A stretch of 64,000 nt of DNA from OLB6 sp964467455 (GTDB lineage Bacteria > Bacteroidota > Ignavibacteria > Kapaibacteriales > Kapaibacteriaceae), in contig CAYXQJ010000007.1 of assembly GCA_964467455.1 (NCBI GenBank), positions 1-64,000 of the forward strand, in the 5' to 3' direction. A model generated the notes under the pieces. It worked only from the letters and a program-made list of their open reading frames with translations, was not told the origin of the DNA and ran no database searches. Positions 27,387 through 35,387 of the stretch are shown here, piece after piece; the stretch's first letter is position 1, and each line of letters opens with the position of its first letter. The translations under genes were made by a program, and so were the position numbers.

Positions 27387-28196
27387 TCACTTAATTCGGA
27401 TGTGGTAGATCCACGGCCAATTTTTTCCCGTGACGTAGATGGCCTTGGTGGAAGGATCGTAGGCGATGCCGTTGAGAACATCGGCGTTGACGGGGCGCTC
27501 GCTGTCGGGTAGGATACCGCTGAGGTCGATCACGCCAGTCACCATTCCCGAGGCGGGATCGATGCGAACGATCTTCTCCGTGCGCCAGACGTTGGCCCAG
27601 ATCTCGCCATCGACCCATTCTAGTTCGTTGAGTTCGCGAACGCTGGATCCTTCTTGTGTGACGGTGAACGAGCGCAGCATGTGCATGTCTGATGGGTCGC
27701 GCACGGCGATCATATTTGTGCCGTTGCTCATGTACATCACCGTACCGTCGGTGGTTAGCCCCCACCCTTCGCCGACATAGGAGAATGTTTGCGTCTGCTC
27801 CAGTGTCTGTACGTCGTAGACAAAGCCCATCTGATTCAACCAGGTCAGAACGTAGATCTTGTTGTTGAAGACGGTAGATCCTTCTCCAAAGATCTGCGGA
27901 TTCAACGGCGTCTTCTTGAGCACCTTGCCCGTCTTCATATCCACTCGACGCACGGAAGACATACCGGTCTGCCCAGTGCTTTCGATGAACACACCATCAT
28001 GTACTGTCAGCCCCTGCGTGAAGGCCGTAACGTCATGCGGTATCTTCTTTACCACCTCATAACCGTACTGCGCCACGGACGCCGGACGCTGGACGCCGGA
28101 CGCTGGACGCGGGACGTCGGACGCCGGGCGCGGATCGTCGGACGTACATGCGCTGAAGAACACAAGAATTGCGAGGAGTATGGCGATCTTCATCAT
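27387..28196 (-). CDS. Glutaminyl-peptide cyclotransferase (bacterial/plant type) lipoprotein
   Basis: 269 residues. The N-terminus MMKIAILLAILVFFSAC is a lipoprotein signal (Cys17). A low-complexity linker (RPASDVP-like units, residues about 22-40) is encoded by a 7-bp tandem repeat. The rest is the five-bladed beta-propeller family: DVTAFTQGLTVHDGVFIEST, GEGSTVFNNKIYVLTW, ELNELEWVDGEIWANVW, LNGIAYDPSTKAIYVTGKNW. The enzyme converts N-terminal Gln to pyroglutamate, an exported-protein modification common in T9SS bacteria. ATG 28196 abuts a -7 element (TAGGTTTG), so the mRNA is probably leaderless. Confidence 0.88.
   Translation of the reverse strand: MMKIAILLAILVFFSACTSDDPRPASDVPRPASGVQRPASVAQYGYEVVKKIPHDVTAFTQGLTVHDGVFIESTGQTGMSSVRRVDMKTGKVLKKTPLNPQIFGEGSTVFNNKIYVLTWLNQMGFVYDVQTLEQTQTFSYVGEGWGLTTDGTVMYMSNGTNMIAVRDPSDMHMLRSFTVTQEGSSVRELNELEWVDGEIWANVWRTEKIVRIDPASGMVTGVIDLSGILPDSERPVNADVLNGIAYDPSTKAIYVTGKNWPWIYHIRIK
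28077..28146. repeat. Heptamer tandem array GGACGNN, ten units
   Basis: Ten contiguous 7-bp units (GGACGCC, GGACGCT, GGACGCC, GGACGCT, GGACGCG, GGACGTC, GGACGCC and three diverged) lie in the coding sequence of the glutaminyl cyclase, just after the lipobox. On the coding strand they yield RPAS-containing 7-residue repeats. The same units recur in murF (60942-61064). Confidence 0.85.
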
Positions 28197-28197
28197 G

Positions 28198-28205
28198 CAA
28201 ACCTA
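28198..28205 (-). promoter_or_regulatory. Putative -7 element abutting the glutaminyl cyclase start
   Basis: TAGGTTTG on the minus strand is followed by C and then ATGATG. Transcription starting about 5 bp after the element would begin at the second ATG (28193), leaving no leader. Confidence 0.55.
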
Positions 28206-28216
28206 CGGTTTGGTAT

Positions 28217-28224
28217 TAGTTTCG
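28217..28224 (+). promoter_or_regulatory. Putative -7 element of the L,D-transpeptidase gene
   Basis: TAGTTTCG matches TAnnTTYG and ends 10 bp before ATG 28234. It lies back to back with the divergent element at 28198-28205, so two promoters share about 30 bp. Confidence 0.4.
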
Positions 28225-28233
28225 CTAAGCAGC

Positions 28234-29385
28234 ATGATGTCCTTCACGCGGATCACATTTCGTTTTGCCATTTCGGCCGCGGCCTTGGTCTTTCTGACCA
28301 TGGCCTCGTGTTCGTTTCAGTCGGCCGAGGAAGAAGCCCTCGAAGAGCAGAAGGTTGCCGAAGAGCAACGCATCGCCGACTCCGTCACCGCTGCCAATGC
28401 GCGTAAGGCGCGCCTGAAAGATTCGCTTTCGAAGCTCTTCCCGCCGATCCGATATTCACGACTGCATGTGCGCAACTCGGCCGTGTTAGACAGTGTACGC
28501 CGAGTGTTCGGCAAGCGTGATTCCACGTGGGACAATTACCGCGTGCTGACGCTGCTCAACCGCAAGGACATTCAGTTCGTGCGGGTAGGGGATTCGCTTG
28601 TTGTGCCTGATACTATCGTCGGAGACCTTCGGGCCTATTCGCTCTTTCCGATGTATTACGAGGCCGCCGATACGATCAACAAGATCGTCTTGATCAGCAA
28701 CGCCTGGCAGTGTTATGCTGCCTACGAAAAAGGCGTGTTGGTGCGATTCGCCGCCGTCAATTCCGGTGAAGAGCGTAAACCGACCTTGCCCGGCAGATAT
28801 GCCGTCAACTGGAAGCAGCGCAAACGTCTGTCGTCGCTCGACAGTACCTGGGTCCTCCCCTTCACCGTCAACTTCCATCAATATGCCGGCAGTGCCTTCC
28901 ACCAGTTCGAGATGCCCGGACGTCCGGTCTCCCACTCCTGTGTGCGCCAATTCATGACCGATGCGGAGTGGTTGTTCAAATGGGTGAAGCAGGCCCGTCT
29001 CGACACTGTCCGACGTCGGCCCATTCCCTTCACCGGCACACCGGTCATCATCCTCGACATCTTCGACTTCACGCGGAGAAGGGGCGGTCCATGGCTTGAA
29101 CTCACCGGCAACGATGATGTCACGATCTCCCTGCCCCCTAACCCTATGACGGTGGAGGAGGCCTTGATCCCGATCAGTCAGATCCCGAAGATGGTGCGTG
29201 GTGCGCTGCCCGATCACACGCGATATGCGAAGGCCGAAGAGGTCTTGCGCGATCGCGGCATCATTCGTGAAGGTGTGCAGTTGCGGGAAAGTATCGACTT
29301 CAACAAGCTGCGGCGCGAGAAAAAAAGAAGACAGGAAGCCGAGCAGAAGCGAAAGGCCGACTCGGCTTCCCGTCGTGAAGGATGA
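28234..29385 (+). CDS. L,D-transpeptidase (YkuD) lipoprotein
   Basis: About 383 residues from ATG 28234. The N-terminus has a lipobox (FLTMASC, Cys26) followed by a charged helical stretch (EEEALEEQKVAEEQRIADS). Residues about 100-130 (YRVLTLLNRKDIQFVRVGDS) resemble a LysM motif. The catalytic YkuD motif is HQFEMPGRPVSHSCVRQF with S233-H234-S235-C236-V-R. Such enzymes form 3-3 peptidoglycan cross-links or attach lipoproteins to peptidoglycan in the periplasm. The C-terminus is a Lys/Arg/Glu-rich tail. The stop abuts the stop of the convergent LamG gene (TGATCA shared region), leaving no room for a terminator. Confidence 0.88.
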   Translation: MMSFTRITFRFAISAAALVFLTMASCSFQSAEEEALEEQKVAEEQRIADSVTAANARKARLKDSLSKLFPPIRYSRLHVRNSAVLDSVRRVFGKRDSTWDNYRVLTLLNRKDIQFVRVGDSLVVPDTIVGDLRAYSLFPMYYEAADTINKIVLISNAWQCYAAYEKGVLVRFAAVNSGEERKPTLPGRYAVNWKQRKRLSSLDSTWVLPFTVNFHQYAGSAFHQFEMPGRPVSHSCVRQFMTDAEWLFKWVKQARLDTVRRRPIPFTGTPVIILDIFDFTRRRGGPWLELTGNDDVTISLPPNPMTVEEALIPISQIPKMVRGALPDHTRYAKAEEVLRDRGIIREGVQLRESIDFNKLRREKKRRQEAEQKRKADSASRREG

Positions 29386-30153
29386 TCATCGAGCTCGATA
29401 CAGTTGATCGATCTCTGCGAGGGACAAAACGTGATCGTACACTCGGAAGTCATCGATCTCACCCGTGAACGGTGCCGGCGGCTGTGTAGGATGCACAGAA
29501 CGGATGATGCCAAAACGCAATGGTTCTGACGAGGTCGACACCGTCGGAGCGCCAACCCACCGGACAAATCCTTGTTGCAAGCCGTCTACATAGGTGTTCA
29601 TCCCCGAAGCGCTCAGCGAAAAGACGACGTGGTGCCAACGGCCATCATCGATCATGCGTCCATCGTACCGACACCAGTTGTCGAAGAAGCCGGTGGAATA
29701 GAAGCTTCCGAAGGCACTGCCTTCATAGAAGAAGCCGATACCGTCACCATTTGGGTGTAGATACTTACCCAGCACCCATTCGAAGGGTTTGCGAATACCG
29801 GTGTGACGAATCCACGCCGACCACGTGAGCGGGAATCGCATCAGACGTTGTGATGCCGCCGCATCCACTTCGATGTAGTCGTCGATCCCGTCAAACCGCA
29901 TGGCCTGACCCGCCTGTCCAAAGCGGTCAACGGTCGCCGAAGCACCATTGATCCTGCCGGCCGGCAACGTACCGGTCACGTCTTGCGCTGAACCGTTCAA
30001 CGGTAGATGGGCGATCAGTCCGGTGGTGGGTGCCTTGGGATCCGTGTCCGGATTGCCCCCTCCATTCCCTGCGTCATCAGGGACCGTGATGTCCGAGCAC
30101 CCGATGTTGAAGACCAAGAGCGCACCGAGCGCCATGGTGGTGAGTTTTTTCAT
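29386..30153 (-). CDS. LamG/concanavalin A-like lectin-domain lipoprotein
   Basis: 255 residues. Lipoprotein signal MKKLTTMALGALLVFNIGC (Cys19), a Gly/Asp/Pro linker, then one LamG-like jelly-roll domain (residues about 45-255): GLIAHLPLNGSAQDVTG, QAMRFDGIDDYIEV, FPLTWSAWIRH, DGRWHHVVFSLSA, FTGEIDDFRVYDHVLSLAEI. The family binds glycans or proteins on the cell surface. AGGGAC precedes the ATG. It is 8 bp downstream of the barrel/anti-sigma-like gene and co-directional with the ECF sigma gene, so it may be a target or a sensor of that system. Confidence 0.82.
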   Translation of the reverse strand: MKKLTTMALGALLVFNIGCSDITVPDDAGNGGGNPDTDPKAPTTGLIAHLPLNGSAQDVTGTLPAGRINGASATVDRFGQAGQAMRFDGIDDYIEVDAAASQRLMRFPLTWSAWIRHTGIRKPFEWVLGKYLHPNGDGIGFFYEGSAFGSFYSTGFFDNWCRYDGRMIDDGRWHHVVFSLSASGMNTYVDGLQQGFVRWVGAPTVSTSSEPLRFGIIRSVHPTQPPAPFTGEIDDFRVYDHVLSLAEIDQLYRAR

Positions 30154-30161
30154 AACGTCCC

Positions 30162-31229
30162 TTAGAGATTAGAGAATGAAAATTGGTAGCCGAGTTCACA
30201 ACGTAGTCCGGGGCTTGCCGCAATGGACCAGTTTCCTTGATATTGATAGGCCATCAGCAGTGCATCTGCTCCGATGCCGATCTGAAATCCATAGAGTGGG
30301 ATCATCACCCCGATCGTTGGCTGCGTCAGAACGCCGAGTTGAGACCCACCAACACCTAGTTGTGCAAAGGGGCGAGCATTCAACGGTAGAGATACTTCGG
30401 GTTGATATCGATACTGAAGACCAAACCACGTGACCATCGTCCGCTCGACCACTTGATCCGTGCTGACGTGTTCATTCACCGGGAACTGGTCCTGATGGAT
30501 GCTCACACCAACTTGATGGTGTTCGCTGAGGTTGTATCCGAGTTCAACAAGAAGGTTGTTTGACGTTGTGCCTGATGTTGATGCTGCGTAGCTGAAGGTG
30601 GTCACAGGTCTGCTTGCAACACGCAAGGCAAGATCGTGTACGCGAGATGATTGCTGTCGTGATGGTATCTCGGATCGCATCATGGGTTGGAATGATGCAT
30701 GCTCGAGATTCAGTTGAGTCTCTTGCGTCGAAGCAACGAGGATCAATGGCTCGCCTGATTCGATCTGCTCGTGTGGTTCCGGTGTCGTCTCCATGATCGT
30801 TTCCCGGACGGCAATCGGTGTCGGCGTATCATGAGGAACATAGAGCTGAAGATGTACCGGCTCTGCGAGTGGCGCTGTAGGAATAACATCTACCGGTGAA
30901 TGGTTGTTGACCATGGTCACGGCAACTGCCAGTGCTGACCCGATCACAAGCAACGAGATCGATGTAATGGCTGTGGGAGCAACGGGTGTTGGTTGTGTCG
31001 GAAGAACACGCAGGGCTTCTGCTTCGACCAGCACTCGATCATAGTTCGATGCCGGCAGAACATACGATGATGCATCTTCGGCTGTGGCTTCGTGGATCAC
31101 GGACGTTGCGTCCATCGCCGACGCAAGTGACGGATCGGCGCGCATGGCCTGCAACAATTCTGCTGCTTCTGCTGGTGAGGCCTGGCCTGTGAGATACCGT
31201 TCGATGAGGTCTTCGTATTCTGGGTTCAT
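30162..31229 (-). CDS. Anti-sigma-like membrane protein with C-terminal beta-barrel-like domain
   Basis: 355 residues. Residues 1-90 are a soluble helical region (EDLIERYLTGQASPAEAAEL) typical of anti-sigma N-termini; residues about 88-107 are a membrane segment (ITSISLLVIGSALAVAVTMV); residues 108-200 are a Pro/Thr-rich linker; residues 205-355 look like alternating amphipathic beta strands of an outer-membrane-protein domain (LLVELGYNLSEHHQVGVSIH, MVTWFGLQYRYQPEVSLPL, GLRCELGYQFSFSNL). It starts 12 bp after the ECF sigma stop, the normal place for an anti-sigma factor. No zinc-binding HxxxCxxC motif. The barrel reading is inferred from pattern only. Confidence 0.65.
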   Translation of the reverse strand: MNPEYEDLIERYLTGQASPAEAAELLQAMRADPSLASAMDATSVIHEATAEDASSYVLPASNYDRVLVEAEALRVLPTQPTPVAPTAITSISLLVIGSALAVAVTMVNNHSPVDVIPTAPLAEPVHLQLYVPHDTPTPIAVRETIMETTPEPHEQIESGEPLILVASTQETQLNLEHASFQPMMRSEIPSRQQSSRVHDLALRVASRPVTTFSYAASTSGTTSNNLLVELGYNLSEHHQVGVSIHQDQFPVNEHVSTDQVVERTMVTWFGLQYRYQPEVSLPLNARPFAQLGVGGSQLGVLTQPTIGVMIPLYGFQIGIGADALLMAYQYQGNWSIAASPGLRCELGYQFSFSNL

Positions 31230-31241
31230 GATATACTCACA

Positions 31242-31793
31242 TCACTCGGTGATCAAGGGTAGGAGGGAATTCCGCAGGCGTTGTTTTGCCCGCGAGATAC
31301 GGTGACGGATCACCGGCAACGATTCTCCGGTCACTTCGCAGATCTCGGCATAGCTCAGACCGGCATAGAGCTGAAGGATCAAGGCCTCACGATACTGTGC
31401 CGGCAGCAGATCGATCGCACGGATCACATGTTCGTGAAGGTCACGCTGTTCAGCGTCAGTATTCGTGTGATCGACGGGATCAACGTCGGATGGTTCAACA
31501 AAGACCACCTGGTCGCGTTTGCGCATGTTCAGACACAGATTGCGCGCCGTTCTCAGCAAGAAGGCCGGAACATTCTCGAATTCAGCGCCATCGCGGATCG
31601 CCAGAAGCAGTTTCAGCAGGGTGTCGTGTACGACGTCGGCGCCGAGCGACTCGCTCCGCAGGATCTTGCATGCATAGAGATAGATCCGCCCGGCATGACG
31701 GTCGTACAGCACTCGGAAGGCTGTTTCGGCATCGTGACCTTGGACACGTAATGCGTCAATGAGGTCGCGGTCTGATGAGGATCGGTCGATCAT
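31242..31793 (-). CDS. ECF-type RNA polymerase sigma factor
   Basis: 183 residues. Region 2: AFRVLYDRHAGRIYLYACKI, GADVVHDTLLKLL; region 4 helix-turn-helix: LPAQYREALILQLYAGLSYA followed by EICEVTGESLPVIRHRISRA. There is no region 1 or 3, as expected for extracytoplasmic-function sigma factors. ATG 31793 is used because the upstream candidate at 31808 is TTG. The gene begins 15 bp after rarA and is followed by the membrane anti-sigma-like gene and the LamG lipoprotein, forming a likely regulatory operon. Confidence 0.9.
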   Translation of the reverse strand: MIDRSSSDRDLIDALRVQGHDAETAFRVLYDRHAGRIYLYACKILRSESLGADVVHDTLLKLLLAIRDGAEFENVPAFLLRTARNLCLNMRKRDQVVFVEPSDVDPVDHTNTDAEQRDLHEHVIRAIDLLPAQYREALILQLYAGLSYAEICEVTGESLPVIRHRISRAKQRLRNSLLPLITE

Positions 31794-31808
31794 TCTCGCT
31801 ATTGACAA

Positions 31809-33140
31809 TCAGACCGACGAATCGTCCCACCTCTTGCTCCACCATTTCTTGAGACGTTCCCTGATGGCCGCTTCCGCGCCATCACCATCCGGGCGATAGA
31901 AGGCCGTGGGCGTCATCCCTTCCGGGAAATAGTTCTCATCCACAAAATGACCGGGAAAACTGTGTGGATAGCGGTAAGCAACACCGTAGCCCTCGTCCTT
32001 CATCAAGCGCGTTGGAGCATTGCGCAGATGTAACGGGATCGTCAGGTCTGCCCCCTGCCGGATGACCTCTAAGGCAGCGTCGATGGCGTGATAGGAGGCG
32101 TTGGATTTAGGAGCCGAGGCGAGATAGGCCACACACTGTCCGAGCGGGATGCGTCCTTCCGGCATGCCGATGCGTTCGACGGCTTGGAACGTTGCCACGG
32201 CCAGTTGAAGAGCACGCGGATCGGCGTTGCCGATGTCTTCACTGGCAAAGATGATCATGCGGCGGGCGATGAAAATTGGGTCTTCGCCCGACTCGATCAT
32301 GGCGGCCAGGTAGAGCATGGCGGCATCGGGGTCGCTGCCGCGCATGGATTTGATGAAGGCCGAGATGGTGTCGTAATGCTGGTCACCGGCGCGGTCGTAA
32401 CGCATGACGCGCTGCTGGACGGCCGTGCGGATAAGGTCGCGGGTGAGTACGCGTTCGAATTGGGCAGTGGGCTCGGCAATGGCCGCCGAGGCCTCGACGG
32501 CATTGAGTGCCGAACGTGCATCACCGCCGGCAACGGAGAGGAGGGCATCCCAATCCTCTACCGTCACATGCAGATCGATCAACTGCGGATCCGTGGCAAT
32601 GGCCCGTTCGACGATCTGGCGGACCTCGTCGTCGGTGAGGGAGCGCAGACGGTAGACCTGACACCTGCTCAACAATGCCGCATTGACCTCGAATGACGGA
32701 TTCTCCGTCGTCGCTCCGATCAACGTGATCGTCCCACGCTCCACGGCATGCAGCAGGGCATCCTGCTGGGCCTTGTTGAAGCGATGGATCTCGTCGATGA
32801 ACAAGACCATGCGATGTGATCGCTGCAACTGTCGAGCCGCCTGGGCAATGATCTCGCGCAGTTCTTTCACGCCGGCTTCAACGGCGCTCAGACGCTGCAT
32901 GGAGAGTCCGGCTGTGGCACAGATGGCCGCAGCCAACGTGGTCTTGCCCGTGCCGGGCGGACCCCACAGGATCATCGACGGGATCGTGCCGCGTTCTACC
33001 AAGGTCCGCAGCGGTGCTCCCGGACCTAACAGGTGCGTCTGGCCGACCACGTCGTCCAACACGCGGGGTCTGCAACGCTCTGCCAGCGGACGTTGCCGAT
33101 CCGCCTGTTCACGTTCGATATCATCAAACAAGCCAGACAT
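31809..33140 (-). CDS. rarA: Replication-associated recombination protein A (AAA+ ATPase)
   Basis: 443 residues: PLAERCRPRVLDDVVGQTHL, Walker A GPPGTGKTT, Walker B FIDEIHRFNKAQQDALLH, sensor IGATTENPSFEVNAALLSRC, then the MgsA-type C-terminus (ESGEDPIFIARRMIIFASED; LPIHLRNAPT-like LTIPLHLRNAPTRLMKDEGY). It acts on stalled replication forks. It is divergent from the secreted-protein gene at 33178 and precedes the ECF sigma gene. Confidence 0.94.
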   Translation of the reverse strand: MSGLFDDIEREQADRQRPLAERCRPRVLDDVVGQTHLLGPGAPLRTLVERGTIPSMILWGPPGTGKTTLAAAICATAGLSMQRLSAVEAGVKELREIIAQAARQLQRSHRMVLFIDEIHRFNKAQQDALLHAVERGTITLIGATTENPSFEVNAALLSRCQVYRLRSLTDDEVRQIVERAIATDPQLIDLHVTVEDWDALLSVAGGDARSALNAVEASAAIAEPTAQFERVLTRDLIRTAVQQRVMRYDRAGDQHYDTISAFIKSMRGSDPDAAMLYLAAMIESGEDPIFIARRMIIFASEDIGNADPRALQLAVATFQAVERIGMPEGRIPLGQCVAYLASAPKSNASYHAIDAALEVIRQGADLTIPLHLRNAPTRLMKDEGYGVAYRYPHSFPGHFVDENYFPEGMTPTAFYRPDGDGAEAAIRERLKKWWSKRWDDSSV

Positions 33141-33177
33141 TCTCTACTTTGCGCTCTGCACACCTGCAATCTACGCC

Positions 33178-34353
33178 ATGCGAACACTCCTCCTGACCGT
33201 CCTCTGCTGTGCCTTCGGCCTGGCTGCCCACGCACAACGTCCCACCGCTACAACGGTCTACTCGCAGTACTTCACGTCGTATGCGCTCGACTCCGTTCCA
33301 CCATCGCTTACCATCCCAAAAGGCAGCGTTACTAAATCTCCCTTCGGCTTTCGTTCACTAGGCCCATTTGCCGGCAACACTTCTGCCACGCTTACGATTC
33401 ATGATCTGCCCCCTCACTCCAAGATCATCATCGATATCGGATGGCACATCATCGGACCGTGGAGTGGCAATGCTGGTAAGGACAAGCTGCAGATCACGCT
33501 CGACGGTCGACAGATCTTCAATGAGACCTTCTCGAACACGTTCGAATCACAGTCGTTTCCCGGCGTCACCGTCGGCAGAGTGTATCCCGCACGCACCGGC
33601 GCCCGCAACAGCAACATGCTTGGATTTTTGTACGACAAGAAAGGCACATTCAAAGGGGCGATGGATGCCACCTACGAACACGTCTTCTCACGAGATCACT
33701 CTGAATCATCGGCCACCATTCGCATCACCGCAGCAGCAAAAGGCACATGGGCCTTGGAACACATGGTGATCAAGATCGAAGGTGAAGCACAACCGGTCGA
33801 CATCTTTCCAGTGGCCAAACAGACCACGCGCATGTATGACGAAGACATCGTCACGTTTGACGGCAAAGACATCCGCGCCCTCGGCACCTATCAACAAGAC
33901 GACGATCTCTCCGGCATCATCGCCGGCGGTCCGTGGGATGGGAAAGCCCACACCACGCTCTTCCGCTCCAAGTGCAACTCCTGCGGCAGCGTCTGCATGA
34001 TGTACACCTACATCTTCTACGCCGACGGTTGGGTGAACGTGTGGAGCAACCGCGAACCCTTCGGTCCGGCCCTCTTCAGCTGCACCATCACGCCTAAGGA
34101 ACGAGCCGAGATCAAGCGCCTCGTCACCGCGGCCTTCACCGATGCATCGCAAGACTCCTATCACGCCCCCGATATCGACGAGCGCACCGACATCGAACAC
34201 TGCGACCTTCGTCTCTTCGCCAACGGCACCGATCGTAAGATCTACATTGAAGGGGGCGAACCAGCCACCATCACAGCGCTCACCACCAAGGCGTTGGAGA
34301 TCTTGAAGAAGTATGGGTGGTATCCGACGCCGTTTGGGGGGAATGGGGAATAG
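33178..34353 (+). CDS. Secreted protein of unknown function
   Basis: 391 residues, signal peptide MRTLLLTVLCCAFGLAAHAQ. Residues 25-205 are a beta-rich domain with conserved-looking NTSATLTIHDLPPHSKIIID and ITLDGRQIFNETFSN, possibly carbohydrate-binding-like. The C-terminal half has a cysteine cluster (RSKCNSCGSVCMMYTYIFYA) and ends TALEILKKYGWYPTPFGGNG. ATG 33178 was chosen for the signal peptide; the reading frame extends upstream antisense to rarA but that part is not credible. The stop codon lies within a GGGAAT heptamer array. No family recognised. Confidence 0.7.
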   Translation: MRTLLLTVLCCAFGLAAHAQRPTATTVYSQYFTSYALDSVPPSLTIPKGSVTKSPFGFRSLGPFAGNTSATLTIHDLPPHSKIIIDIGWHIIGPWSGNAGKDKLQITLDGRQIFNETFSNTFESQSFPGVTVGRVYPARTGARNSNMLGFLYDKKGTFKGAMDATYEHVFSRDHSESSATIRITAAAKGTWALEHMVIKIEGEAQPVDIFPVAKQTTRMYDEDIVTFDGKDIRALGTYQQDDDLSGIIAGGPWDGKAHTTLFRSKCNSCGSVCMMYTYIFYADGWVNVWSNREPFGPALFSCTITPKERAEIKRLVTAAFTDASQDSYHAPDIDERTDIEHCDLRLFANGTDRKIYIEGGEPATITALTTKALEILKKYGWYPTPFGGNGE

Positions 34354-34400
34354 GGAATGGGGAATAGGGAATAGGGAATGGGGAATAGGGAATGGGGAAT
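34338..34400. repeat. Heptamer tandem array RGGGAAT, nine units
   Basis: Nine 7-bp units, GGGGAAT or AGGGAAT, in tandem. The array supplies the TAG stop (34351-34353) of the upstream secreted-protein gene and the ATG (34392-34394) of the next ORF. The same unit recurs before mnmG (47830-47857). Confidence 0.9.
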
Positions 34401-34709
34401 AGGGACAGCGAGGAGATAGACCGAATTCAAGTACTACCCACAGGCGAGCTAATCGTTGGCCTAAAAGGTGAGGGGAAGGCTTATTATCACTACGTGTATC
34501 GCGCTGCGGCCGGTGTCTATTGGGACGAAGCGGAGCGTGCGTTCAAATCCACCCCAATGAAAGAGTGGTCGTGCACAGATTGGTATCGGCAAATCGTCTC
34601 AGTGGTTTCTGCTGAACTCGGTGTGGTGCTTCATCTCGCAGAGAACGTAAGCTGGGCAGGCCTGTCAGAAGCAGAAAGAGCAGAAATCTTACATGAAAAC
34701 GCTAGATAA
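34392..34709 (+). CDS. Orphan small protein of unknown function
   Basis: 105 residues if started at the ATG inside the heptamer array; the true start may be a little downstream (first residues GNRDS come from the repeat). The rest looks like a real globular protein: IQVLPTGELIVGLKGEGKAY, YRAAAGVYWDEAERAF, EWSCTDWYRQIVSVVSAELG, GLSEAERAEILHENAR. No family recognised and no ribosome site seen. With the next ORF it forms a pair of isolated genes between envelope genes, possibly acquired. Confidence 0.55.
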   Translation: MGNRDSEEIDRIQVLPTGELIVGLKGEGKAYYHYVYRAAAGVYWDEAERAFKSTPMKEWSCTDWYRQIVSVVSAELGVVLHLAENVSWAGLSEAERAEILHENAR

Positions 34710-34785
34710 AATCTCGCTGGCGATCGAATCTGTCTAGCGCGCCTCAACTTGTGGAGGCAAGCACAATAAAGATACTCCCAAAGAA

Positions 34786-35256
34786 ATGCTTTACATGGAA
34801 TCACTAGACAGCATTCTCAATGTAGGTGGGTATACCCTCAAGATCGATCCCAGCACGACCCGCGATTGTTACAACCGTGGGGTTGAGGGTCCGGCCAGCT
34901 GTGCCTGCTGGTACTGCCGCAATTGGATAGCTGGTCGTGAACGTTTGCTGCCAGTTGAGGTTCGCGATTTGCTAAGTCAACTTGGTGTTCCCAACGATGG
35001 CGAGATCGAAGTATGGCAATTCCCTGGCGATAGCACTACGCACGGCTATGGTGGCTGGTACATGTTTGTTGGTGTGCTTGCGAATGCGCCGCCCGATACC
35101 TCACGCGAGTTCTTGCTTGGTGGTTGGTTGCTATCATTCTCATCTGGCACGAGCTATCCGGTGGACGCGTTCGCAGATCAGCCTGTTGTAGAGTTGCACT
35201 TCATTACTAGGGCCGACACATACATTGATGACGCGGAGCTTACTCGCTTCCAATAA
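34786..35256 (+). CDS. Conserved-looking hypothetical protein with CACWYCRN motif
   Basis: 156 residues, soluble, no signal peptide. Visible landmarks: GPASCACWYCRNWIAGRERL (three close cysteines), GEIEVWQFPGDSTTHGYGGW, ANAPPDTSREFLLGGWLLSF, and an acidic end (DTYIDDAELTRF). The pattern is that of a globular hypothetical protein found scattered in unrelated bacteria, but I cannot name a family. The 131 bp after it (35257-35387) to the convergent lipoprotein gene holds no gene and no clear terminator. Confidence 0.6.
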   Translation: MLYMESLDSILNVGGYTLKIDPSTTRDCYNRGVEGPASCACWYCRNWIAGRERLLPVEVRDLLSQLGVPNDGEIEVWQFPGDSTTHGYGGWYMFVGVLANAPPDTSREFLLGGWLLSFSSGTSYPVDAFADQPVVELHFITRADTYIDDAELTRFQ

Positions 35257-35387
35257 GCAGTTGGTGCGGACCGTGACGCGCGGCGGTCTGAGCTCGTGCG
35301 TTAGAACCTACAATCCTCGGATGATCCAACAATCTTCGCGTGGGTCTTCTGCCAACCGTCAGAGTGTTCACTCCGCCTAGTCGTAGT

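Noticed and set aside
32683..33177. Upstream extension of the secreted protein at 33178
   Set aside because: It is antisense to rarA and would remove the signal peptide from the N-terminus.
34242..34430. Minus-strand ORF rich in Pro/Phe/Ile-Pro-Tyr repeats
   Set aside because: It is a translation of the RGGGAAT heptamer array.
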